A stretch of DNA of 64,000 nucleotides from Rhizobiales bacterium Ga0077525 (GCA_001464835.1 LNDS01000020.1:26008-90007), one strand, 5' to 3'. Positions 1 through 11,033 are shown, counted from the first letter of the stretch. Program-made: numbers and translations. The notes: a model not told the origin generated them from the letters alone.

Positions 1-255
1 GGCATCGCCTTCGACCTGATGCTGTCGGATATCGTCATGCCCGGAGCGATGGACGGCATGGCGCTGGCGTATCTATGCCGCGAGCGCTTTCCTCAATTGC
101 CGGTGTTGCTGACCAGCGGCTACAGCCAGGCGGCGCTGGCCGCCGACGGCCATTTCGACATCCTGCGCAAGCCGTTTGAGTTGAGCGCGCTGGAGAGCGC
201 CATCGAGCAGGCGCTCGACAAAGCGCGCCGCGGCGGGTGGAAGCGCGCGGTTTGA
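1..255 (+). CDS. Receiver (REC) domain, C-terminal part of a response regulator or hybrid kinase; 5' end outside window
   Basis: The reading frame is open from the first base and ends at a TGA, giving about 84 residues. It shows the second half of a CheY-like receiver: a hydrophobic strand ending in LSDIVMPG, whose Asp is the expected phosphoacceptor, the VLLTSGY strand with the conserved Thr/Ser, and the RKPFE segment with the conserved Lys before Pro. Nothing follows the receiver except a basic tail, so this is either a stand-alone regulator or the C-terminal receiver of a hybrid histidine kinase, which the GMALA/ILRKPFELSALESAI style favours. It converges on flgD. The N-terminal part is missing, so the output function cannot be read. 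Confidence 0.8.
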   Translation, partial: GIAFDLMLSDIVMPGAMDGMALAYLCRERFPQLPVLLTSGYSQAALAADGHFDILRKPFELSALESAIEQALDKARRGGWKRAV

Positions 256-276
256 CGCCTGAAAACGCGAAGGCGA

Positions 277-969
277 TCAGGTCGTCGGCGTTGCCGGCGC
301 GACATAGCGCATGACGCGCTTGATCTTGTCCATCGTATAAGTCGAGCCGCTAATCGACAGCAGCGGCGGATCCTGCGTCAGATCGACCGAGTCGACGACA
401 GCCTGCACTTCGGTGGAGATGCCGACCGACTGGTTGTTGGCATCGACCGCGGTTGCCGACATCGTGTAATTGCCGGCCGGCCAGGCCTTGCCGTCATTGC
501 CGCGGCCGTCCCAGGTGAAATTCATCATGCCCGGCGTTCCCGCGAAGGTGCCGGTATAGGCGGTCTGGCCGGTCGAATCCTTGATGACGATCGAGGCGGT
601 CGATGGCTTGGCGACGTTGAAGCTCCAGGTCGCGCCGGACGCCGTCAGCGGCGCGGTCGAACCGTCGACGACGACGGTGGCGCCGACAAAGGCCAGCGCC
701 GTGGTCGCCTCGGCGCTTTTCGACATCGACACCAGGCTGGCGAGCTGTTCGTTCTGCTTCATCTGCTGTTCGACTTGCGCGAACTGCACCAGCTGCGCGG
801 TGAACTGGTTGGTGTCGAGCGGCTCCAGCGGATTCTGGTTCTTGAGCTGCGTCGTCAGCAGCGTCAGGAACGTGGTGAAGTTGCCGGCCAGCGTGCCGCT
901 ATCGACGACGTTGCTCGTGTTCGACGTTGTCGGGGTAGAGCCCGTGGCGGTCGCTGGAATGATGCTCAT
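277..969 (-). CDS. flgD: Flagellar hook assembly (basal-body rod modification) protein FlgD
   Basis: 230 aa. FlgD forms the temporary cap on which hook protein FlgE polymerises outside the cell. The N-terminal family signature is clear around residues 33-70 (FLTLLTTQLKNQNPLEPLD, then NQFTAQLVQFAQVEQ). Residues about 100-190 form the FlgD tudor/Ig-like region with the typical D-G-R-G-N-DG-K pattern (TWDGRGNDGKAWPAGNYT). There is no signal peptide, as expected for a type III-exported flagellar protein. A GAGGA ribosome site lies just before the ATG. The gene follows fliK by 29 bases in the same direction, the usual hook-assembly pairing in rhizobia. The ORF is intact and of normal length. Confidence 0.93.
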   Translation of the reverse strand: MSIIPATATGSTPTTSNTSNVVDSGTLAGNFTTFLTLLTTQLKNQNPLEPLDTNQFTAQLVQFAQVEQQMKQNEQLASLVSMSKSAEATTALAFVGATVVVDGSTAPLTASGATWSFNVAKPSTASIVIKDSTGQTAYTGTFAGTPGMMNFTWDGRGNDGKAWPAGNYTMSATAVDANNQSVGISTEVQAVVDSVDLTQDPPLLSISGSTYTMDKIKRVMRYVAPATPTT

Positions 970-998
970 CGATTGTTCCTCGGATCGCTCTTTATATA

Positions 999-2411
999 TT
1001 AAACGCGGATATCAAGTCCGCCGGCCTGGCCGCGATAGGCAGCATAGTTGCGGATCGCCGGTTCGTTGACGTTTGCCTGCTCGTCTTCGACCACGATGTG
1101 GGCTGAGTTCGAGCCGCCATTGTTGCTTTGCTGCTGGTTGGTCTGCTGGTCGCGCAGCGAGAACTGCAAACTGTTGTCGGACGTCTTCAGTCCGGCGTCC
1201 TGCAAGGCGCGTTCAAGACCGGCGGTGTCCTTGCGCAGCATGTCGAGCGTATCGGGACGGTCGGCGATCATGTGCGTGACGACATTGCCGTCGCGATCGA
1301 CGTCGAGGCGGACATGGATGCGGCCGAGTTCGGCCGGATCGAGACGAATGTCGAACTGGTTCTTGCCCGACATCACCTTGCTGGTGATTTCAAAGGCGAC
1401 GCCGGTCATCGGCACCGCCGCGTCGGCGGCATTGCTTTGAGCGGGCGCACTGGCGGCGATCGCCGCGTTGGCTTGCGTGACGTGAGCCGGCGCTTGCGCC
1501 GTCATCAGGGCAGGCGGCGGCGCCACGTCGAGTTTCGGCGCGGCTGTTATTGTGGTCGCAGTGGATGTGTCGGCGGCCGGGGCGGCGGGCGTATCGCTTA
1601 GGCCGCGATGGCTATTGGCGGCGTCCTGGGCGCTGGCATGCGCGCCCGAATTCTTGTGCGGCTCGCCGGCGGCAGCGGTCTGATCGGCGGCATCGGCATG
1701 CAGCGCGGTGCCGGCCTTGTCGGCGGCTTTGACGGCATCCTTGGCGGCGACCGCGGGCTTGTCGTCGGCTTTCTTTTCCGTCTTGTCGGCTTTGGCGGCA
1801 AGGGCTGCGAGCGCGTCCGGGAAAGCGTCGGCCAAAGCCGCGTCGGCGCCGGCTTCGGCGGCGGTGTCCGGGGTAGCCTCAGCAGCGTTGGCGGCATTGG
1901 CGGTCGCGGCAATCGCAGCGGTCTTGATGTCCTGTTTGGTGTCGACTTGCGCGGTCGCGGTGACGGCCGGGTCAATGACGACGGCAACGCCCTCGGGGGC
2001 CGCAGCCTCAGCCGGCTTGGTCTCGCCGGCCTGTTCGGTGGTTTCCGGGGTTTTCGTCTCGCCTTCGGAGGCGGTCTGCTCGGCCGGAATTGGTTCGCCG
2101 TCTTTGCTGTCGATGGCGGCGTCCTTGGCGGGATCTGCGGAAGCCGCGACGTCGGCGGGCTTCGCGGTATCGTCCGATTTTGCGGCGCGGTCCGGCCGGT
2201 CGGCGGGTTTCGGCCGGTCGGCGCGCTCAGCGCGCGGCATGTCGTCAGAGGCCCGCTTCTGGCGCGGCTCGGGGGCTGGGCGCGCGGTTTCGTCCAAAAT
2301 ACTGTCGAAGGGAGCCGCCTGCGTCCGGTCGGGCGTATATGACGCCTTGCCGGCCTGCGGCAGCAAGCGGTTGAGCGATATCGACTTCAAATCAGACGCA
2401 ACGTGAGCCAC
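999..2411 (-). CDS. fliK: Flagellar hook-length control protein FliK
   Basis: 470 aa from a GTG start. The frame is open further upstream, but the GTG at 2411 has a perfect GGAGG seven bases before it (2419-2423), and the extra upstream stretch is basic and unlike FliK, so the GTG is preferred. The first ~330 residues are low-complexity Ala/Asp/Lys/Pro, the long 'ruler' region typical of FliK. The C-terminal ~110 residues hold the conserved Flg_hook domain (NQFDIRLDPAELGRIHVRLD and the following SLQFSL), which interacts with FlhB to switch export from hook to filament. It is followed by flgD. The gene name rests on the C-terminal domain plus context; the N-terminal part is too variable for identification. 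Confidence 0.88.
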   Translation of the reverse strand: MAHVASDLKSISLNRLLPQAGKASYTPDRTQAAPFDSILDETARPAPEPRQKRASDDMPRAERADRPKPADRPDRAAKSDDTAKPADVAASADPAKDAAIDSKDGEPIPAEQTASEGETKTPETTEQAGETKPAEAAAPEGVAVVIDPAVTATAQVDTKQDIKTAAIAATANAANAAEATPDTAAEAGADAALADAFPDALAALAAKADKTEKKADDKPAVAAKDAVKAADKAGTALHADAADQTAAAGEPHKNSGAHASAQDAANSHRGLSDTPAAPAADTSTATTITAAPKLDVAPPPALMTAQAPAHVTQANAAIAASAPAQSNAADAAVPMTGVAFEITSKVMSGKNQFDIRLDPAELGRIHVRLDVDRDGNVVTHMIADRPDTLDMLRKDTAGLERALQDAGLKTSDNSLQFSLRDQQTNQQQSNNGGSNSAHIVVEDEQANVNEPAIRNYAAYRGQAGGLDIRV

Positions 2412-2418
2412 GGGCAGA

Positions 2419-2423
2419 CCTCC
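2419..2423 (-). promoter_or_regulatory. Ribosome binding site deciding the fliK GTG start
   Basis: On the minus strand GGAGG ends seven bases before the GTG at 2411. No comparable site precedes the first in-frame ATG at 2639, which would also put the fliK start within 16 bases of the divergent mnmA ATG at 2655. Confidence 0.7.
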
Positions 2424-2654
2424 GGAATTGACATCCGGTGTTCTGCAATCGCCAGGCCAGCCGACAATTCCTTGTTTTTTCAGTGCCTTAATGCAATTCT
2501 TGCGGCGGATTGGTCGCCTCGACCCGGCAGCGGATGCAAGGTGTCCGGCAGGTTTTGCCGGGCAAACGCCGGGGGCGGGCACATTGCGGTCGTAAAGCCG
2601 CATTAGGGCCCTTTGGTTGTGGGCCTTCCGCCGCCACATATAGTAAGAAGCACC

Positions 2655-3842
2655 ATGTCAAATTCCCTCGACCTTCCCTCCCGTCCGCAGGACACCCGTG
2701 TTGTCGTCGCCATGTCCGGCGGCGTCGATAGTTCGGTGACCGCGGCCATCCTCAAGGCCGAGGGCTATGACGTCGTCGGCGTCACACTGCAGCTCTACGA
2801 CCATGGCGCGGCAACGCACCGCAAGGGCGCCTGCTGCGCCGGCCAGGACATCTATGACGCCCGCAGCGTCGCCGAGCGCATCGGCATTCCACACTACGTC
2901 CTCGACTATGAAAGCCGCTTCAAGGAGGCGGTGATCGACCGCTTCGCCGAGAGCTATATCGCCGGCGAAACGCCGGTGCCCTGCGTCGCCTGCAACATGT
3001 CGATCAAGTTCAAGGATCTGCTGGTCACCGCGCGCGAACTCGGCGCCGATGTGCTGGCGACCGGTCATTACATCGCGTCGCGCGCTCTGCCCGGCGGCGG
3101 CCGCGGCCTGTTTCGCGCGCGCGAGGAAGAGCGCGACCAGAGCTATTTCCTGTTCGGCACCACGAACGAACAACTCGATATCCTGCGCTTTCCGCTCGGC
3201 GACCGCACCAAGGCGGAAACGCGCGAACTGGCCCGGCAATACGGGCTGGCGATCGCCGAGAAGCATGACAGCCAGGACATCTGCTTCGTGCCGACCGGAC
3301 ATTATGCCGACATCATCGAACGCCTGAAGCCGGGGTCGGCCGAGCCGGGCACGATTGTCGATCTCGACGGCAAGGTGCTCGGCGAACACTCCGGTATTAT
3401 TCACTTCACCGTCGGCCAACGGCGCGGCTTGAAACTCGCCGGCGGCACGCCGCTTTATGTCGTCAAGCTCGACGCCGAACAGCGCCGCGTCATCGTTGGC
3501 CCGCGCGACGCTTTGCGCACCACCGGCATCGTGCTGCGCGACGTCAACTGGATCGGCGGCGGCGATCTCGATGCGCAGCTAGCCGACGACAAGCTCGAAG
3601 TTTTCGTCAAGGTGCGTTCGTCGCGTCCGCCGCAGGCGGCGTGGCTGCGCCGCGGTGCATCCGGCTATGAAGTCGAACTGGTCGATGGCGAACACGGCGT
3701 GTCGCCCGGCCAGGCCTGCGTGTTTTATGATGCAGCGGCCGGCCAGGCCCGCGTTCTCGGCGGCGGCTTTATCAAGAGCGCCATTGCCGCAGCCCCGGTT
3801 GTGCGTCCGGAAGCGATTGCGGTGGCGGCGGCCCAAGGCTAG
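2655..3842 (+). CDS. mnmA: tRNA-specific 2-thiouridylase MnmA
   Basis: 395 aa. MnmA adenylates and thiolates U34 of Lys, Glu and Gln tRNAs, with sulfur relayed from a cysteine desulfurase. The PP-loop motif SGGVDSS is at residues 21-27. The two catalytic cysteines can be placed: Cys113 in [11 protein letters not shown] (matching E. coli Cys102) and Cys210 in DSQDICFVP (matching Cys199). The FTVGQRRGL segment of the central domain is present and the C-terminal beta-barrel is complete. Start chosen at the ATG at 2655, directly before the conserved N-terminus; the earlier in-frame start at 2613 adds a non-conserved stretch. Divergent from fliK across ~240 bases. Confidence 0.95.
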   Translation: MSNSLDLPSRPQDTRVVVAMSGGVDSSVTAAILKAEGYDVVGVTLQLYDHGAATHRKGACCAGQDIYDARSVAERIGIPHYVLDYESRFKEAVIDRFAESYIAGETPVPCVACNMSIKFKDLLVTARELGADVLATGHYIASRALPGGGRGLFRAREEERDQSYFLFGTTNEQLDILRFPLGDRTKAETRELARQYGLAIAEKHDSQDICFVPTGHYADIIERLKPGSAEPGTIVDLDGKVLGEHSGIIHFTVGQRRGLKLAGGTPLYVVKLDAEQRRVIVGPRDALRTTGIVLRDVNWIGGGDLDAQLADDKLEVFVKVRSSRPPQAAWLRRGASGYEVELVDGEHGVSPGQACVFYDAAAGQARVLGGGFIKSAIAAAPVVRPEAIAVAAAQG

Positions 3843-3908
3843 GATTTCACGGGTAAGATTTTACTTGGACTGCCGGGTTCCTTTTCTCCTCATGCGCGTG
3901 ACCCTCAA

Positions 3909-4577
3909 GTGAGCGATCTCGACAAGCGCGGCGTCACGCGCGCCTATGCGGCGTGGGCGCCGGTCTATGACTTCGTGTTCGGCAAGGTCTTTGCGACCGG
4001 CCGCAGCGAAGCCATCGTCGCCGCCGAACGTCATTGCGGCGCGAAAGGCGGCCGCATTCTCGAAGTCGGCGTCGGCACCGGCATTTCGCTGCCCGATTAC
4101 AGCCCGGTCAATCGCATCGTCGGCGTCGATCTGTCCGAGCCGATGCTGCGCAAGGCACAGGAGAGGGTGCGCACGCTCGGCCTGTCGCACGTCGATGGCC
4201 TGTCGGTGATGGATGCCGAGCGCATGGCTTTGCCGGACCAGAGCTTCGATGTCGTCGTTGCGCAATTCGTCATCACCACGGTGCCGCATCCGGAAGAGAC
4301 GCTCGACGAATTCGCGCGCGTGCTTAAACCCGGCGGCGAGATCATCCTGGTCAATCACATCGGCGCGGAGAGCGGGCCGCGCTGGCTGTTCGAACTGTGC
4401 TTCTCACCGATCGCGCGAAGGCTTGGCTGGCGGCCGGAATTTCGCTTTGCGCGGCTGGCCAATTGGGCTGCGAAACACGGCGGGGTGCACATTGTCGAAC
4501 GACGGCCGCTCGCCCCGCTAGGCCACTTCGCCCTCATACGCTTTTCGTTGTTGGCGACGGGCCAAAAGGCCGCATAG
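3909..4577 (+). CDS. pmtA: Phosphatidylethanolamine N-methyltransferase, rhizobial PmtA type
   Basis: 222 aa from a GTG start. Class I SAM-dependent methyltransferase; residues 51-58 (LEVGVGTG) are the SAM glycine loop, and VGVDLSEPML is motif II. The N-terminal AYAAWAPVYDFVFGKVF, the central VVAQFVITTVPHPEETLDEF and the LVNHIGAESGPR stretch are hallmarks of the Sinorhizobium/Rhodobacter PmtA family, which methylates phosphatidylethanolamine stepwise to phosphatidylcholine in the inner membrane leaflet. It starts 66 bases after mnmA, so co-transcription is possible. The family match is made by recall of conserved segments; a UbiE-like relative is the main alternative. Confidence 0.85.
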   Translation: MSDLDKRGVTRAYAAWAPVYDFVFGKVFATGRSEAIVAAERHCGAKGGRILEVGVGTGISLPDYSPVNRIVGVDLSEPMLRKAQERVRTLGLSHVDGLSVMDAERMALPDQSFDVVVAQFVITTVPHPEETLDEFARVLKPGGEIILVNHIGAESGPRWLFELCFSPIARRLGWRPEFRFARLANWAAKHGGVHIVERRPLAPLGHFALIRFSLLATGQKAA

Positions 4578-4656
4578 GCTTAAGCCGCCGCGCATGGAAC
4601 CCTTGTTCTGACCTGATCGTTGTCCCGGATAAGCTCATCAGCGCCGGGAGATCGCC

Positions 4657-5004
4657 ATGCGGAATCCGATGATTATTGCGGCTTTGCTGCTGGCGCCGAC
4701 GATTGCGCTGGCTCAGTCGCCGCCAACTCCGACGACGCCGGTCGCGCCGAAAGTCGACCAGGTCGATCCCAATGCCTGCGCCCATCCCTCGACGCAGGCG
4801 ACGGTCGGGCAGGGCGGCGACATCCAGGTGATCAATCCGCCCGGCCGCAATCTCAGCGATCAACTGGCGCGCTCGGGCGGGGTCATCTGCCCGCCGCGTC
4901 ACGTCGATTCCGAAATTCAGGCGCCGACGCCGCCCGGCGGCGCCATACAGGTGATCCCGCCGCCGGGCTCGCCGGGTGGCGATCCCAGCGTCCAGCCGAA
5001 ATAG
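4657..5004 (+). CDS. Small secreted proline-rich hypothetical protein
   Basis: 115 aa. Residues 1-20 are a clear signal peptide (hydrophobic core IIAALLLAPTIALA followed by Q), so the mature protein should be periplasmic or secreted. The mature part is rich in Pro, Gly and Gln and holds an internal duplication: GGDIQVINPPG and, about 50 residues later, GGAIQVIPPPG. Two cysteines (in NACAHP and VICPP) may form a disulfide. A GGGAG site precedes the ATG. I do not recognise a family; similar short Pro-rich exported proteins are common in rhizobia and have no known role. It stands alone upstream of tRNA-Met. Confidence 0.7.
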   Translation: MRNPMIIAALLLAPTIALAQSPPTPTTPVAPKVDQVDPNACAHPSTQATVGQGGDIQVINPPGRNLSDQLARSGGVICPPRHVDSEIQAPTPPGGAIQVIPPPGSPGGDPSVQPK

Positions 5005-5103
5005 TAGCGTTCGCGGCGGGCCGAGGCCTGAACCGGCGCTTGCTTGACAGCATCGGCCCGGCCTCCCTATATCGCGCCATCCCGGTCGACCGCCGGGATC
5101 GGT

Positions 5104-5180
5104 GGCGGGGTAGCTCAGCTGGTTAGAGCGGCGGAATCATAATCCGTAGGTCGGGGGTTCGAGTCCCTCCCCCGCTACCA
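5104..5180 (+). tRNA. tRNA-Met (anticodon CAT, probably elongator)
   Basis: 77 bases folding into a full cloverleaf: 7-bp acceptor (GGCGGGG with CCCCGCT, one G-U), D arm GCTC/GAGC, anticodon stem GCGGA/TCCGT with loop ATCATAA, T arm with GGTTCGAGTCC, and an encoded CCA end. The CAT anticodon could be elongator Met, initiator Met or Ile2. The first pair is G-U rather than the initiator mismatch C/A, and the body resembles rhizobial elongator Met. Confidence 0.95.
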
Positions 5181-5232
5181 AATATTTTCTAAAAAGTCGG
5201 GCTGCGGCAAGGTGTCTTTTTCAGACGTCGCC

Positions 5233-5257
5233 GGAACGGTTTCATCAACGGTTCGTT
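5233..5257 (+). promoter_or_regulatory. Candidate EcfG (general stress response) promoter of the catalase gene
   Basis: GGAAC at 5233-5237, a 16-base spacer, then CGTT at 5254-5257. This is the alphaproteobacterial sigma-EcfG consensus (GGAAC-N16/17-CGTT). It lies about 60 bases before the catalase ATG, leaving a leader of roughly 50 bases. The match is exact; use in the cell is inferred. Confidence 0.65.
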
Positions 5258-5315
5258 ACGCCTTCGTTAGCTCGCCGCGTTTTGCAGCGACGTCGAAAAC
5301 GCGTGAAGGAACTTC

Positions 5316-7415
<2,100 letters not shown>

Positions 7416-7424
7416 ACAATCAGG

Positions 7425-7452
7425 TCCGCCGCGCTTCAGCGGCGGATATTTT
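7425..7452 (+). terminator. Rho-independent terminator of the catalase gene
   Basis: Perfect 8-bp stem TCCGCCGC/GCGGCGGA with a GCTTCA loop, followed by TATTTT, starting 10 bases after the catalase stop. It sits between convergent genes and touches the stop codon of the DMT transporter. Confidence 0.7.
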
Positions 7453-8353
7453 AATGAATACCGGACTTCGCCGATAGCTCGCGGTGCCGGACGCGCTCGC
7501 GGTGCAGGCTGTAGAGGCCGCTGCCGACGATAAGTGCCGAGCCGGCGAGCGACTGCGCGTCCGACACTTCGCCGAACACGACGAAGCCGGAAATGCCGCC
7601 CCAGATCAGCAGCGAGTAACGAAACGGCGCGACCACCGAAATATCGACATTGCGGAACGCCGATACGGCCAAGGTCGAGCCGACGCTAAGCAGCACGCCG
7701 GCGACGCCAACGAAGCTCAGATATTCGAGGTCCGGCATGCGCCATTTTTCGTCGAAGGCCAGTGCCATCAAGGGCGCCGCCGCGGTCACGGTGAAAATGC
7801 TGATGAACGAGATCGCCAAAGTGGGGACGCCGGGATCGATGCGGCGGGTCACCAGATCGCGCGTCGCCGAGCAGGCGGCGGCTGCCAGTCCCAGCAGCGC
7901 CCAGACGTTCAGCGACGAGGTGCTCGGCCGCACGATCAAGAGCGTGCCGCCGAAGCCGACCAGAATTGCGGTCCAGCGCCGCCAGCCGATGCGTTCGCCG
8001 AAAAAGACGACCAGCAGCATGGTCAACAAGAGCGGCGACACCAGGTTGACCGCCAAAAGGTCGGCGAGCCGCATGTGGCTCAAGGCGAGAATGAAGGCGA
8101 TGTTGGCGCCGGCGTCGAGAATGGCGCGCAGGATGACGTAGTGGTTGGCGGTGTAGCGCAGCCAGGAAAACTGATGCGTGTAGACGACCACCACGCCGAT
8201 GCACAGCAGGCATACCGCGGCGCGCGCGAACAGCACTTCGCCGCTCGGATAGGTCAGCGCCGCCAGCTTGGTCAGCGTATCGGCGATGGTGAACAGCCCG
8301 CAGGCGGACGTCAGGGCGAGGATGCCGCGTTTGTTCTCGTGATAGGTCGGCAA
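7451..8353 (-). CDS. EamA-family drug/metabolite (DMT) transporter
   Basis: 300 aa, an inner-membrane protein with ten predicted helices arranged as two EamA repeats: residues about 10-140, ending at ERIGWRRWTAILVGFGGTLLIVRP, and about 150-285, ending at GEVSDAQSLAGSALIVGSGLY. The E-R/W-x-G-x-x-L-I-V-x-P end of the first repeat is a reliable family marker. Such carriers export small metabolites or amino acids; no substrate can be read. The 57-base gap behind phnE leaves co-transcription with the phn genes possible, but no function links them. Confidence 0.88.
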   Translation of the reverse strand: MPTYHENKRGILALTSACGLFTIADTLTKLAALTYPSGEVLFARAAVCLLCIGVVVVYTHQFSWLRYTANHYVILRAILDAGANIAFILALSHMRLADLLAVNLVSPLLLTMLLVVFFGERIGWRRWTAILVGFGGTLLIVRPSTSSLNVWALLGLAAAACSATRDLVTRRIDPGVPTLAISFISIFTVTAAAPLMALAFDEKWRMPDLEYLSFVGVAGVLLSVGSTLAVSAFRNVDISVVAPFRYSLLIWGGISGFVVFGEVSDAQSLAGSALIVGSGLYSLHRERVRHRELSAKSGIH

Positions 8354-8410
8354 TGGTCTCTCGGGCTTGATCTGCGGCAGTCGCGGGCCGGCGTCAGCTT
8401 CGGCGGAATT

Positions 8411-9229
8411 TCAAATGATCGCGTGACGGACCTTGGCCGAAACCCATTCACTCAGAATCACCGTGGCGATGATGACCAATAGCATCAGCGAGACTTGCGT
8501 CCAGTACAGTTGGGTAATGGCTGCATTGAGTTCCAGGCCGATGCCGCCGGCGCCGACCAGGCCGAGAACGGTCGACTCGCGGATGTTTATATCCCAGCGG
8601 AACACTGAAATACCCGCGAAAGCCGGCATAACCTGCGGGACGATACCGTATGTCGTGGTCTGCGCCGCCGACGCGCCGGTTGAGCGCACCGCCTCGACCT
8701 GCGATTCGTCGATCTCCTCGATGGCTTCGTACAGCAGTTTTGCGACGAATCCGATCGAGCGCAGGCCGATGGCGATGATGCCGGCAAAGACGCCGGGGCC
8801 GACAATGGTGACCAGCATCAAGGCCCAGATCAGCGAATTGATCGAGCGCGAGGCGACGATGATGAACAGCGCAATCGGCCGCAGGAAGGTGACGCTCGGC
8901 GTGGTGTTGCGCGCGGCGCAATAGGCGATCGGCACCGCGAGCACGATCGAAATCAGCGTGCCCATGGTGGCGATGTTGAGCGTGTCCCAGATCGGCCGCC
9001 AGAGCTGATGGATATAACTCCAGGCCGGCGGCACCATGCGCGCGCCGAGATCGGCGGCTTGCGCTGGTGCATCCCAGACGAAGGCCCAGATGGTGGTTTC
9101 GGAAATCTTCTGGAAGCAGTAGACGAAGATCGCGGTGCCGATGAGCCAGCCGAACCAGACGCTCAATTGCGCCTTGCGGTCGCGGCGCTGCCAGCTTCGT
9201 TTCGGGGCGGCGAGGGCGTCGCTCATCAT
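8411..9229 (-). CDS. phnE: Phosphonate-type ABC transporter permease, second PhnE
   Basis: 272 aa with about six membrane helices. The EAA loop that contacts the ATPase is clear (EAVRSTGASAAQTTTYGIVPQVMP), followed by RWDINIRESTVLGLVGAGGIG, the PhnE signature. The start overlaps the preceding phnE stop by four bases (ATGA), so the two permeases should be translationally coupled and probably form a heterodimer. Together with phnD and phnC this makes a complete uptake system for phosphonate, phosphite or a phosphate ester. No C-P lyase (phnG-M), phosphonatase or phosphite dehydrogenase gene is in the window. Confidence 0.92.
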   Translation of the reverse strand: MMSDALAAPKRSWQRRDRKAQLSVWFGWLIGTAIFVYCFQKISETTIWAFVWDAPAQAADLGARMVPPAWSYIHQLWRPIWDTLNIATMGTLISIVLAVPIAYCAARNTTPSVTFLRPIALFIIVASRSINSLIWALMLVTIVGPGVFAGIIAIGLRSIGFVAKLLYEAIEEIDESQVEAVRSTGASAAQTTTYGIVPQVMPAFAGISVFRWDINIRESTVLGLVGAGGIGLELNAAITQLYWTQVSLMLLVIIATVILSEWVSAKVRHAII

Positions 9230-10029
9230 TGCACCCAGCGCCGCAGATAGCCGGACGAATATTCGGTCAGCATGACGATGAAGATGATGATCAGAATGAT
9301 CGCCGCCGCCGAGTCGAATTCATAACGGTCGAAGGCGGTGTTGAGCGTAGCGCCGATGCCGCCGCCGCCGACAATGCCGACCACCGCCGACTCGCGGAAG
9401 TTGATGTCGAGGCGATAGAGGCCGAGCCCGATCATGCGCGGCATCACTTGCGGCTGCACGCCGTAATTGATCCATTGCAGCCAGCTCGAGCCGGTGGCGC
9501 GCACCGCCTCGGCCTGGCTGGCATCCATGTCCTCGATGTCTTCGGCGAGCAGCTTGCCGTAGAAACCGATGGTGGCGAAAGCGAGCGTGACGAAGCCGGC
9601 GAACGGGCCGAAGCCGAACAATTTGACGAAGAAGATCGCCAGGATGACTTCCTGGAAACTGCGCGACACCGCGAGAACGGAGCGGCAGAAATAATACACC
9701 GGCAGCGGCGCGATGTTGCGCGCGGCGCCGATGCCGACCGGAATCGACAGTGCGATGCCGACGGCGGTGGCGACGACCGTCATCCACAGGCTTTCGGCGA
9801 TGCCTTCGACGATCTCGCTCCAGCGGCTGGTGAAGTCGGGCGGGAAGAATGCGGTGACGAATTGCGCGCCGCGCGGCAGGCCTTCCCACACCCGCGCCCA
9901 GTTGACATTGGTGGTGTTGAAGGCGAGCGCCAGATAGACGGCGAAGCCGAGAATGAGCGTCCAGCGCAGCCAGGCACGCTTGATCAGCGGCGGTTTTTTC
10001 CAGCGGCGGTGTTCGATGGCGAGGCTCAT
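9226..10029 (-). CDS. phnE: Phosphonate-type ABC transporter permease, first PhnE
   Basis: 267 aa from the ATG at 10029; an earlier in-frame start at 10047 adds six residues and is less likely. About six membrane helices. The EAA loop EAVRATGSSWLQWINYGVQPQ and the following YRLDINFRESAVVGIVGGGGIG are the PhnE pattern. It differs widely from the second permease outside these motifs, so the pair is an old duplication, not a recent one. A 120-base gap holding a palindromic repeat separates it from phnC, whereas it overlaps the second permease by four bases. Confidence 0.92.
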   Translation of the reverse strand: MSLAIEHRRWKKPPLIKRAWLRWTLILGFAVYLALAFNTTNVNWARVWEGLPRGAQFVTAFFPPDFTSRWSEIVEGIAESLWMTVVATAVGIALSIPVGIGAARNIAPLPVYYFCRSVLAVSRSFQEVILAIFFVKLFGFGPFAGFVTLAFATIGFYGKLLAEDIEDMDASQAEAVRATGSSWLQWINYGVQPQVMPRMIGLGLYRLDINFRESAVVGIVGGGGIGATLNTAFDRYEFDSAAAIILIIIFIVMLTEYSSGYLRRWVQ

Positions 10030-10055
10030 TGGAAAGTCCCGCCCCACACTCCGTT

Positions 10056-10122
10056 GATTCCCGCGAATGCGGGAATCCAGAAGCTGCGAGTCGAAGTCCT
10101 GGGTCCCCGCTTTCGTGGGGAC
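10056..10122. repeat. Doublet of palindromic (REP-like) repeat between phnC and phnE
   Basis: Two hairpins 25 bases apart: 10056-10077 with a perfect 9-bp stem (GATTCCCGC/GCGGGAATC, loop GAAT), and 10103-10122 (GTCCCCGC/GTGGGGAC, loop TTTC, one G-U). This two-hairpin unit is a style of repeat I recall from many rhizobial intergenic regions. Lying inside a transport operon it could stabilise or process the mRNA. Confidence 0.7.
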
Positions 10123-10150
10123 GAACGGAGAATGGATTGACGCTTGCGCA

Positions 10151-11005
10151 TCACGTCAGCCCCGCGAGGCGGTCGCGTTCGATCGACGGCGCCGCCGGCG
10201 CGATTTCCGGCACGGCCACGGCTTCTTCGGCGTCGTCATCGTCGGCTTTGCGGATGGTCGAAGCCCAGTCTTCCTCGCCGTAAATCTGCGTCAGCACCGC
10301 CGGCGTCAATTTATCGGGCGGGCCGTCATAGACGATCTCGCCAAGCTTCAAGCCGACAATGCGCTCGGCGAACATTTGCGCCAGCATGACGTCGTGGATG
10401 TTGATGATGGCGGATAGTTTGCGCTCGGCGCACAGTTCGCGGATCAGCCGCATGATCTGCCGGGATGTTTTTGGATCGAGTGAGGCGGTCGGCTCGTCGA
10501 CCAGCAGCAGTTCGGGATTTTGAATGAGCGCGCGGCAGATGCCGACGCGCTGCCTTTGGCCGCCGGACAGTTCATCGGCGCGCTTGTCGGCCATGTGGTC
10601 GAGGCCGACGCGTTGCAGCAGGCGGAACGCCTCGTCGATGTCGGATTGCGGAAACTTGCGCATGAAGCTTTGCCAGAAACCGACATAGCCGAGCCTTCCG
10701 GACAAAACATTCTCCATCACCGACAGCCGTTCGACCAGTGCGTATTCCTGGAAGATCATGCCCATGCGGCGGCGCATGCGGCGCAGATTGCCGCTGTTTA
10801 AAGCCACGATCTCGGTGCCGTTGAGCTCGATGGTGCCGGCGGTCGGCTCGACCAGCCGGTTGATGCAGCGGATGACGGTCGACTTGCCGGCGCCGGACGG
10901 GCCGATCAAGGCCATCACCTGGCCGTCCGGAACGTCGAGGTCGATGCCTTTGAGCGCCAGGTCGCCGGTGCGGTAGCGCTTGGTCAGTCCCCTGATACGC
11001 AGCAT
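10151..11005 (-). CDS. phnC: Phosphonate-type ABC transporter ATP-binding protein PhnC
   Basis: 284 aa. It energises the PhnE permeases at the inner face of the cytoplasmic membrane. Walker A GPSGAGKS at residues 35-42, Q loop near [12 protein letters not shown] signature LSGGQRQR, and Walker [13 protein letters not shown], followed by the switch His in INIHDVMLA. The [21 protein letters not shown] stretch (split here for clarity as [10 protein letters not shown] / [11 protein letters not shown]) is typical of PhnC rather than other importers. The last ~35 residues are an acidic Ala/Glu tail beyond the usual end. It starts 28 bases after phnD. Confidence 0.93.
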   Translation of the reverse strand: MLRIRGLTKRYRTGDLALKGIDLDVPDGQVMALIGPSGAGKSTVIRCINRLVEPTAGTIELNGTEIVALNSGNLRRMRRRMGMIFQEYALVERLSVMENVLSGRLGYVGFWQSFMRKFPQSDIDEAFRLLQRVGLDHMADKRADELSGGQRQRVGICRALIQNPELLLVDEPTASLDPKTSRQIMRLIRELCAERKLSAIINIHDVMLAQMFAERIVGLKLGEIVYDGPPDKLTPAVLTQIYGEEDWASTIRKADDDDAEEAVAVPEIAPAAPSIERDRLAGLT

Positions 11006-11033
11006 TCAGCAGCGCTCCCCGCGCGGTGAGCAA

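Noticed and set aside
2412..2639. N-terminal extension of FliK up to the ATG at 2639
   Set aside because: The GTG at 2411 has a perfect ribosome site; the extension is basic and would run into the mnmA start region.
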